Shown here: piece by piece, positions 9,601-15,679 of the stretch | Position numbering within the stretch: position 1 is the stretch's first letter | Layout: each line of letters begins with the position of its first letter | Source of the DNA: Pelagophyceae sp. CCMP2097 | Taxonomy: Eukaryota > Sar > Pelagophyceae | Assembly: GCA_026770575.1 (NCBI GenBank) | Contig: MU657481.1 | Span: 29,002-44,680 of the forward strand | Direction: 5' to 3' | Length of the DNA: 15,679 nt | Made by a program: the position numbers and the translations under genes | The notes under the pieces: model-generated | What the model was told of the DNA's origin: nothing | The model's database searches: none | The model's input: only the letters and a program-made list of their open reading frames with translations

Positions 9601-10698
9601 CTCGAAGCGCGGCGTAGCGGAGCACAAAGCGCGCTCGAGGGCGCCGCCCTGGCCATACGTGGCCGCGAGAGCCCGCCCAAACCTACCGCCGCTCGCTCCG
9701 GGACGTTTAGGACGGCGATCAGGCCTTGCCACCACCGTGGCTCTGCCTCTGTGATGCCCACCACCGTCGTTGGGGCGGTCCGGGTCTGCCACCTGGCGCG
9801 GGGCCGCACCGGGCGTCTGCGGTGCCGTCGTGCGGCGCCTGCGGCCCGCGCAGGGGCCGCAGCGCCGCGTCGCGGTTCTCCGCCGCAAACGCGCGCGCGA
9901 GGCACTGCAGCGGCCGCGCGGCGTCCGATAGCTCGAGGACGTCGACGCGCGCCTCGCCGCTCCGAAGCGTCGCCACGACGCGCACCTAACCGTCGCGTCG
10001 CGGGCGCCGCAGGTGGCGCACGCGGGACGAGGCGGCGCGACCGTTTGAGTCCTCCCTTTTATGCGGTGAGGTTTGCCGGGGCCGCAGCGGTCCGTCGGAC
10101 GCACCTGGCTCTGCTCGAGCGCGCCGGTGTACGCATCGCCCGTGGCGCCGTCGGCCCAGACTCCGTCTGCCTAGACTCGCCGCAAAGGTCGCGGGCGGCC
10201 GAGTAGGGCGCGCTTTCGAGTTCTGGAGCGCGGGAAGAATGTAGGGTCGACAAAGGGTTCGGTTCCGACCCGGGCCCGTGCAAGACCCGAGGTAGGGTCT
10301 GGATCCGGGTCCGGCCGAGGCCGCGGACCCACGGCCGGTCCGGGTCCGGCGCCCTCGGGTCCGGATCCGGGTCCGGCCTCGCCCGCGCCACGGGTCCGGG
10401 GCTTGTCGTAGACTCGGGCCTGGACCCGTGGACCCTTTGTCGACCCTGGAAGGAAGTTACGCACCAGCTCTGCTGCTCGGAGCACGGCGGCGCAGGGCCG
10501 CTCGGCGCCGTCGACGACGTAGAATATCTCGAAGACGCGGCCCGAGACACGGCGGAGGAGGCGGTTGTGCGAGGCGGGGTGCGGAGGGGCGCCCTGCGCC
10601 GCGACTCGGCGCGCCGCAGAAACGAGCAGCGCCTCGCAGGCCCGCGACACCACGTGCGCGTCGCCCGGCGCGAAGTCGACGGTCGGGCCGTCGGCCAT
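2213..10698 (-). CDS. NOD-like receptor-type STAND NTPase: NACHT domain plus LRRs (11 exons, about 2,404 aa)
   Basis: A nucleotide-binding signalling ATPase of NLR type; such proteins usually sense a ligand through repeats and oligomerise on ATP binding. Proposed exons (minus order): 10698-10465, 10170-10105, 9985-9793, 9748-9687, 9648-9451, 9359-8946, 8840-7686, 7566-7462, 7317-3670, 3538-2622, 2435-2213. Every junction has GT..AG and compatible phase, and joining them bridges all frame changes. The ATG at 10698 sits in a strong Kozak context (gcggccATGGCC). Order: unknown N-terminal region (1-185), helical region, NACHT (Walker A near 687, Walker B near 789, VLTSR near 833, NPLLL near 895, HLTFQEFF near 1059), LRRs (about 1200-2220) with inserts, acidic tail. 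No signal peptide or clear membrane anchor is seen, so a cytosolic location is inferred. Least certain junctions: around 8945/8840, 7461/7317 and 3669/3538. The N-terminal six exons could be a separate gene, but the phases join cleanly. Confidence 0.75.
3551..3570. repeat. 10-bp direct repeat beside the poly(C) tract
   Basis: gtctctcgca occurs twice in tandem immediately before the homopolymer, with a weaker third copy upstream. Confidence 0.85.
3576..3627 (+). repeat. Uninterrupted 52-nt poly(C) tract
   Basis: Fifty-two consecutive C on the plus strand, so poly(G) in the transcript of the NLR-like gene. Such a run can fold as G-quadruplex in RNA or DNA and is unstable in replication and sequencing. 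The true length may differ from that shown. Confidence 0.95.
4516..4599 (-). other. Cys/His cluster, candidate zinc-binding insert in the LRR region
   Basis: Within about 28 residues the protein has CNAC, then HH three residues after it, then CQVC and a further Cys five residues on (C-x2-C-x2-HH-x9-C-x2-C-x4-C). The density and pairing suggest one or two zinc sites. No named zinc-finger family matches the spacing exactly. LRR-like segments lie on both sides. Confidence 0.45.
5168..5269 (-). repeat. 51-bp in-frame tandem duplication within the NLR-like CDS
   Basis: Two adjacent 51-bp units (5168-5218 and 5219-5269), with only a few mismatches, encode consecutive 17-residue peptides of the form AGPxAVPDDxMxGINPx. 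The length keeps the frame. It lies in a linker between LRR-like segments. Confidence 0.85.
5467..5661 (-). other. Tudor-like segment inserted in the LRR region
   Basis: About residues 1362-1426 read GQKVEARFGG, then RVFYPALVEAVV, then YDVAYIDETGGV and a closing Val/Arg-rich strand. This is the order of hydrophobic strands seen in Tudor/SGF29-like barrels, in which (V)EARF, FYPA.V, YDV.Y.D and a final strand are conserved and aromatic residues form the peptide-binding cage. The assignment is by pattern. If correct it may bind methylated peptides, though in this context it could simply be a structural insert. Confidence 0.5.
6520..7960 (-). other. NACHT NTPase domain with winged-helix segment
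   Basis: Walker A is GEPAGGKTT (7923-7949), with the invariant Lys followed by two Thr, preceded by LLVI. After an intron, RRLLLVLDGLDEAG gives the NACHT form of Walker B, with the DGxDE acidic signature. After a further intron LVLTSR is the sensor-1 strand, NPLLLSITL is the conserved NACHT helical-domain motif and FAHLTFQEFF is the winged-helix signature shared by NACHT proteins. All key catalytic residues are present, so the ATPase is probably active. The domain is split over three exons (to 7686, 7566-7462, from 7317). Confidence 0.9.
8946..9648 (-). other. Alanine-rich helical region of the NLR-like protein (exons 5-6)
   Basis: About 204 residues rich in Ala, Leu, Gln and Glu (for example RVEALAAQLQAETCGGYFQD), consistent with helical bundles upstream of the NACHT domain. 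A CLFCDD motif occurs once, without enough further Cys/His to call a zinc finger. The intron between the two exons (9360-9450) begins GTGAGC. No domain family is recognised. Confidence 0.4.
9793..10698 (-). other. N-terminal region of the NLR-like protein (exons 1-3), type not recognised
   Basis: Exon 1 encodes 78 residues, exon 2 exactly 22 and exon 3 about 64. The joined sequence reads through smoothly: RVFEIFYVVDGAERPCAAV, then ADGVWADGATGDAYTGAL, then VRVVATLRSGEARVDVLEL. The alternation of short hydrophobic strands and Gly/Asp turns suggests a small beta-rich domain; a Tudor-like fold is possible. The stretch after it (LQCLARAFAAENRD) resembles a helix. It is not a recognisable CARD, PYD, DD or TIR domain. 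The phase-0 joins at both introns support the exon model. Confidence 0.4.
10243..10447. repeat. 205-bp segment bounded by perfect 16-bp inverted repeats, inside intron 1 of the NLR-like gene
   Basis: agggtcgacaaagggt at 10243-10258 is perfectly inverted at 10432-10447. The interior is very GC-rich with many GGTCCGG/GGATCC units; ggatccgggtccggcc recurs exactly at 10301-10316 and 10363-10378. The whole segment lies within the proposed intron 10171-10464. It has the look of a small non-autonomous insertion; clear target-site duplications were not found. Confidence 0.6.
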
Positions 10699-10874
10699 GG
10701 CCGCGAGGAGCGAGGCGCCGGCGAGCCCCGCGCGATCTGATCCCGGGAGCCGGTCCGGAGTTCGCGGCTCCGGCCGAGCTCGAGTGCGCGCGTCCTTTTC
10801 GAATCCCTGCTGAACAACACTCTTGTTTCGGCGAAGACACGCCACGCCCGTCGACGCGGCAAGCTTGGCGAAGT
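10699..10874. promoter_or_regulatory. 176-bp divergent intergenic region, presumed bidirectional promoter
   Basis: Only 176 bases separate the start codon of the minus-strand NLR-like gene from that of the plus-strand repeat/membrane protein gene, so both transcription starts must lie in or near it. The sequence is GC-rich towards 10699 and less so around 10795-10835. No TATA box or Inr is clear. Shared regulation is inferred from position only. Confidence 0.5.
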
Positions 10875-13800
10875 ATGGACGATGGGTCTCCGCCGCCGCC
10901 GCCCGCCGCCGCCCTGCCGACACCGGCCCGCGATGGCGGCGCGCCGCTGGGTGTGACCCTGGACGCGTCTCGGAACAATCTCCGGAGCGCGAGCCTCCTC
11001 CCCGACGCCGCCACGCGCGACCACCCCGACGAGTGGCAGCCGAACATCGTCCCCCACCGCCCGCTGCCGGCGCTGGCGAGGGTGCACCCGTTCGACGAGG
11101 GCGGGGGCGGCTCAGCCGCGCCGCTCGGCGAGGAGGCGTTCGACGGCGGCGGCGCGGAAGATGACGTCGGGCGGCGACGGCCCCAATCGGCCGGAGCGAG
11201 GATCCTCGTGCGACCTCGGAAGGGCGCCGCTCCGGTGCACCCTCTCGAAGACGGCGACGTGTTCCAGCCGCGGATTTTCGCGCACCGGCCAATGTCCGCA
11301 TTGGCCAGAGTGCACGCTGCGCCGGAAACGCCTCTCGGGGCGTTGGACGAGGACGACGTTTTACAACCGAGGGTCGTCGCGTACCGGCCGCTGTCGGGCA
11401 TGTCGGAGGTTCTCGCCGAGCCAGACGCCACAGCTCTCGGCATCGCGAAAGTGAACGGGAGCGCCGTACCTTACGCGGTCGACGACAACACGCAGCAAAC
11501 TCGAGTCATTGCGCACCGCCCGCTTTCGGCGCTGGCGAGAGTCTACGCGGAGTCGAGCGCGCCTGATGGGGCTGGCGGCGACGACCTCGAACGAAAACGA
11601 CCGCAATCGGCAGGAGCGAGGATCCTGGTCCAACCCTGGGAGAGCGCGGCTCCCGTGCATCCCTGTGACGGCGGCAGCGACGGCGACGAAGACGCTCTGC
11701 AGCAGCCGCAGGTCATAACTTACAGGCCGCTCCCCGCACTGGCAAAGGTCCACGCCGAGCCGAGCGCCTCGTCCCTCGGGGCGTCCGAAGACGACCTTTT
11801 ACAACAGAGGGTCGTCACGCACCGGCCGCTATCGGGCATGGCAAGGGTCCACGCCGAGCCGAACGCTGCGCCTTATGGAGCGGACAACGACAAGGTGGCG
11901 GCGGCCGAGGACGTCGAACGGCGACCGCGATCTGCAGGAGCGAGGATCCTGGTTCGACCCTGGGAGAGCGCGGCTCCCGTGCATCCTCTCGATGCGAACG
12001 ACGAGCAGCCGAGCGTCTACGCGCTCAGGCCGCTGTCGGCGCTGGCCAGGGTCCACCCAAAGCTGGTGAGGATCCACGCTGCGCTCGACGCCGCACCCCC
12101 CTGGGAGGTCACGCCCGGCGACGACGACTGCAACTTGCACGCGGCGGCGGCGGCCGAGGATATCGAACGGCGACCGCGATCTGCAGGAGCGAGGATCCTG
12201 GTGCGACCCTGGGAGACTGCGGCTCCCGTATACGCTCGCGACGGCAGCGGCAGCGGCAGCGACGACGACGCTCGGCAGGTCATCGCGAACAGGCCACTGT
12301 CGGCCTTGATGTCGGGCATCGCGAGTGTGCAAAGGCCGCTGTCAAGCATCGCGTGGGTTCATTCCGAGCCGAGCGCCGCGCCTTACGCTGACGATGACGA
12401 AATTCAGCAGCAACGGATCGTCGACTACCGCTCCCTCTCGGCCATGGCAAGAGTGGACGTCGAGCCGAGCGCTGCGTTTGACGGTGGAACAGCGTTAGAC
12501 GACGTTCGGCAGCCGCGGGTCGTATCGCACCGGCTGCTGCCAGGCATGGCCAAGGTGCACGCGGACCCGAGCGTGTCTTACGGGGTCGGCGGCCACGACG
12601 TCGTGAGGCGACGGCCGCAATCGGTCGGAGCGAGGATCCTGGTGCGACCCCGGGAGGGCGCCGCTCCTGTGCACCCTCTCGAAGACGGCGACGTTTTACA
12701 ACCGCGGATTTTCGCGCACCGGCCGCTGTCCGCATTAGCGAGAGTGCACGCTGCGCCGGACGCCACGTCTCTCGGGGTGTCCGACGAAGACGACGTTTTA
12801 CAACTGAGGGTAGTCGCACACCGGCCGCTGTCGGGCACGTCGAAGGTTCACGCCGAGCCAAGCGCCGTGCCTTACGCGGACGACGACGACGACATGCAGC
12901 AAACTCGAGTCATCGCGCACCGTCCACTGTCGGCGCTGGCGCGGGTCCACGTGGACCCGAGCGCGCCTTACGGGGTCGGCGGCCACGACGTCGAAAGGCG
13001 ACGGCCGCAATCGGCCGGAGCGAGGATCCTGGTGCGACCCTGGGAGAGCGCGGCTCCAGTGCACCCTCGCGACGGCGACGACGAGCAGCGGCAGGTTATC
13101 GCGCATAGGTCGCTGCCCGCATTGGCTACGGTCCACGTCGAGCCACACGCTGTGTATGACGGAGCGGACGACGACATTCAGCCGCGAGTCATTTCCAACC
13201 GCCCGCTGTCGGCGCTGGCGCGGGTGCATGCCGCCCCCGGCGCGGCGCTCGACGAGTCCACGCGCGCCGCGCCGCATTCGAGGCCGTCTTCGAGCACGCG
13301 CAAGGTGTGGCCGCACGAGCCGGGCCAGGCGCTCGAGGTGGCGCGCAAGGGCGGCAGGCACACCGGCGGCCGCGTCGCGCCGTCGCCGCGGCAGTCACCG
13401 TCGGAACTGCATGCGCCGTCGGCGCGCGACGCCGTCCGCGTCGACGTGCTCGGCGTCGGCTCCGCGGCGCCAGGTCCGCCGCCGCTGCCCGGCCCGCCGC
13501 CGCCGCCGGCCCATACGAGGCGACCGATCGACGAGCAGCGGCCGATCCTCGAGGAGCGCGATGACTGCGCGGCGGCGCCGCCGCCACCGGCGTGGCTCGC
13601 GGGCTACGGTGGGGCGGCGCTGCCCGAAAAAGGCGAAGAGTCCGACGACGGCGTGCTGATTTTGGCTGTCGGCCGCGGCGACTCGATGAACGCGATGGAG
13701 CGCGGTCCGCTCCTGGAGGACGTGGTAAACCCACTCGCCGACGTTGGCGTCGGCGCACCGTCGCGCGCGGCCGCGGCCGGCAACGAGGCGCCGGGCCGCA

Positions 13801-15103
13801 CGCGGCGCGGCCGGCGCGGCGCGGCGCTCTTTGGCGCCGTCGTCGTCGGTGACTGCGCGCTGCGCACCGTCGGTCTCGGCCTCGACGTCTGGGGCCTGCA
13901 CGTCTGGTGCCGCGCGCCGGGCACGCACCTCTTCGTCATCGCCGCCGGGTCGGCGTTCGTCGTCGTTGCGCTCATTCTGGAGCTCGGCCTTGGCGACGAC
14001 AAGCGCGCACGTGTGCGCGGCGCTCTGGCGGCGGCGGCGTGCTGCTGCGGGCTGCCGTTCCACGCGGCACGGTCCGCGAGGGCCGGCGAACGGACCGAGA
14101 GCTACGCGACGCTGCGGTGGAGCACGGCGGCGGCGCAGGCGATCCCCATGCTCACCATGCGCTTCTTCGACGACGCGGCCAACGCGCGCGCCACGCCGGT
14201 CTGGATCTTGTTAATTTCGCTGTGCAACTGCAGCGCCGCCGCCGCGGGCGCCGCGCTCGAGTCGAGGGCCATGTGGCTCGAGCACCCGCTCCCAAAGCCG
14301 CTCTCAGGGGCGCTCCTCAGCGTCGCCTTCGCCGCCGACCTCGCGCTCCGCGCGCGCGCCTGGGCCGCCGCCGCTGCGTCGTCTCTCGCGACGTTCGCCG
14401 CTGCGCTCGCCTGCGACGCCGTTTTCGTCGCCGCCGTCTCCTGGCATGCCACGCCAAAGGACAGCCCCGGCCGCGGTGAGCGCCGCCTCGACAACGCCCC
14501 GCGGCCGACGACCGCGCTGCCAGGCACGCGCAACCGGGCGCGGATCCGCGCGCTGCTCTGGCTCTGCGATTTGCAGCGCCGCACGAGTCGTCTGCTCGAG
14601 TCGTCTGCTCGCATCCCTCGGCACGGTCCTCTGTAGGCGCGGACCTGCCGCTCGACGCCGCGCGGTCGCCGGCGCTGCGGGAGGCGCACGTGTGCGTGAC
14701 AATCTTCCACACGGCGCTGCACGCCGCGCTGCTCTACGTCACGCACGACGCGCCGTCGCGCCTCGTCGCGCCCGCGGTCGTCGCCGCCGTCGCCGCCGCA
14801 AAGATCGGTCAGTCCCGCCGCGGACGACGCGCCTACCCCGAAGACGCGCGCGCCGCCTCGGTCCGTCGGCTTTTTGCGACGTTTCCGAACGCCGACGTAG
14901 CGTGCTTCTCCGCCATGTGGCTCACGGACGACGTGGTCGCCGCCGCCGCGCGAATTGTGCCGCAGCCGCCGCGGCCCGCCGGCGCGGTGCGGCGCAACAC
15001 CTGGTGCTGGTGGCGCAACTGGTTCTGGGGGCGGCGGGGCGCGGACGAGGCCTGCGCGGACGCCGAAGGCAGCGGCGACCGCCTCCTGCGCGGTTTTTCA
15101 TAA
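10875..15103 (+). CDS. RP[LQ]SA-repeat, multi-pass membrane protein (two exons, about 1,355 aa; possibly XK-related-like)
   Basis: The ATG at 10875 has A at -3 and G at +4. The open frame extends upstream to 10428, but that part is Arg-rich and antisense to exon 1 of the neighbouring gene, so it was excluded. Exon 1 is 10875-14475 and exon 2 is 14637-15103; GTGAGC and ctgtag mark the intron and phase 1 matches on both sides, linking two otherwise separate hydrophobic frames. Order: Pro/Ala-rich N-terminus, repeat domain (residues about 61-785), Pro-rich linker (PPPLPGPPPPP), then from about residue 980 roughly eight hydrophobic segments. LRWSTAAAQAIPMLTMRFF and WILLISLCNCSAAAAGAA recall the conserved helices of XK-related proteins, which include lipid scramblases. 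That similarity is weak and unverified. The C-terminus is Trp/Arg-rich. Localisation in a membrane is the firm part. Confidence 0.65.
11055..13230 (+). repeat. Intragenic repeat domain: 16 type-A and 6 type-B motifs
   Basis: Type A is HRPLSALARVHAEPSA with variation; I count 16 copies, some degenerate (YRPLSGMSEVL, HRLLPGMAKVH). Type B is RPQSAGARILVRPWESAAP; I count six copies. The order is ABAAABAABABAAAABAAABAA. Both types share RPxSAxAR, so one probably arose from the other. Acidic linkers (DDDDxQQxR) separate them. The serine lies in an R-x-x-S context, the minimum for basophilic kinases. No database family is recognised. Confidence 0.85.
14476..14636 (+). other. Intron of the repeat/membrane protein gene
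   Basis: It starts with GTGAGC and ends with TGTAG. Removing it joins GGCCGCG to GCGCGGACC at phase 1 and continues a hydrophobic, Ala/Val-rich protein typical of membrane segments. Without splicing, exon 1 would run into an arginine-rich tail ending at 14636. Confidence 0.7.
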
Positions 15104-15447
15104 GAGCGGGCTTTGCTTTGCGTCAGAGTGGGCACGTTTCCATCAAGTGGGCACCGTCCCGACGAACCGCACTCGGTGTTCGACAACTCGCAACCGACTA
15201 GCGGAGCCAGAGCCCGCCGCCGACCTCGCGAGAGTCCAGACAAGGATACTCAAAGTTGAGCCTAGCTTGAAGAATTTTTCAACCTTTCGGGCCTTTTACA
15301 ATTGTAGGGAGAAGTTCCTTGAGTTCAAAAAATTGGGGGGATATTGAATAAATCAAACCCCTTCTACCACCCCGTCTTTATCGCCCAACTACTGACCTTG
15401 CGTTTGAAGTACCATTAAATTTGTGGTGCCATTAGAAAGCTTCAGCT

Positions 15448-15481
15448 CAAAGTGACACCCTATCGAAAGTGATACCCTATC
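15448..15481. repeat. 17-bp imperfect tandem repeat, two copies
   Basis: caaagtgacaccctatc is followed directly by gaaagtgataccctatc, differing at two positions. Confidence 0.8.
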
Positions 15482-15588
15482 AAATAAAACCCCGTTAAAA
15501 GTCCGTTGATATATAGAATTTGTCTGCACTTGCAGTTATCTCTCCGTTCAACGGAACCACGTGCAACTCTCAACTCGCGAGCCTAAAT

Positions 15589-15614
15589 CAAATTCGTACC
15601 TGGGTACAAATTTG
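15589..15614. repeat. Near-perfect palindrome (12-bp arms, 2-base spacer)
   Basis: caaattcgtacc and ggtacaaatttg are inverted copies with one mismatch, separated by two bases. It could form a hairpin or be a protein-binding site, or the end of a small mobile element running out of the window. Confidence 0.6.
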
Positions 15615-15679
15615 GCCCGAGGGCACCCCCGAGGCACCCCAGCCGACTCCCGTCCCGGGATCGATGGTGCGCAGTCAAC

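Larger units (their letters stand above)
15104..15679. other. AT-richer intergenic DNA downstream of the membrane protein gene
   Basis: Base composition falls sharply in GC from about 15250. AATAAA occurs at 15347-15352 and again at 15483-15488, both more than 240 bases past the stop, so a polyadenylation role is uncertain. A 17-bp tandem repeat and a near-perfect palindrome are listed separately. No gene is seen. Confidence 0.55.

Noticed and set aside
10050..10066. Minus-strand CATAAAAG as a TATA box for a gene starting near 9985
   Set aside because: No ATG follows in a useful frame, and the surrounding exons 2 and 3 join in phase with an upstream exon, which makes this intronic sequence.
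10428..10874. 149-codon N-terminal extension of the repeat/membrane protein
   Set aside because: It is dominated by Arg from antisense GC-rich coding DNA and overlaps exon 1 of the NLR-like gene. The ATG at 10875 has better context and starts a different composition.
10171..11301. Minus-strand 376-codon open frame reading across the 10243-10447 block
   Set aside because: Only its middle part (MADGPTVD to AAEL) looks like protein. Downstream it becomes Pro/Gly/Asp/Arg simple sequence from the GGTCCGG repeats, better explained as an intron.

Overview
The window looks like nuclear DNA from a GC-rich unicellular eukaryote, most plausibly a microalga such as a pelagophyte stramenopile; the exact taxon cannot be read from sequence. 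The reasons are intron-split genes with GT..AG boundaries, a Kozak-like start, very GC-rich coding DNA, NACHT/LRR and multi-pass membrane protein types that are not prokaryotic in organisation, and AT-richer flanks carrying eukaryotic transposon debris.

Layout. Positions 1-920 hold the decayed 3' end of a non-LTR (LINE-like) retrotransposon. Positions 921-2212 are non-coding and rich in small repeats. They include a 370-bp MITE-like element with near-perfect terminal inverted repeats and TA at both ends (1423-1792), a nested inverted repeat (1804-1888) and a tandem duplication that overlaps the end of the next gene. Positions 2213-10698 (minus) are covered by one large gene, reconstructed here with 11 exons and about 2,404 codons. 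It encodes a NOD-like receptor-type STAND NTPase: an N-terminal region of unknown type, a NACHT domain with Walker A, Walker B, sensor and winged-helix motifs, then a long, interrupted LRR region and an acidic tail. Positions 10875-15103 (plus) carry a second gene of two exons and about 1,355 codons, with a long intragenic repeat domain built on RP[LQ]SA[LG]AR motifs, a proline-rich linker and a multi-pass membrane region that weakly recalls XK-related proteins. Positions 15104-15679 are AT-richer with no gene seen.

The two genes are head-to-head with only 176 bp between start codons, so they probably share a promoter region. A sensor-type NLR beside a membrane protein suggests, as a hypothesis only, a sensor/executor pair of the kind known in fungal and plant innate immunity. 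The long open frames antisense to both genes are GC-composition shadows.

The exon models were assembled by eye from reading-frame changes, splice dinucleotides and matching intron phases. The NACHT and LRR calls are firm. Individual splice sites, the XK-like assignment and the pairing hypothesis are not.
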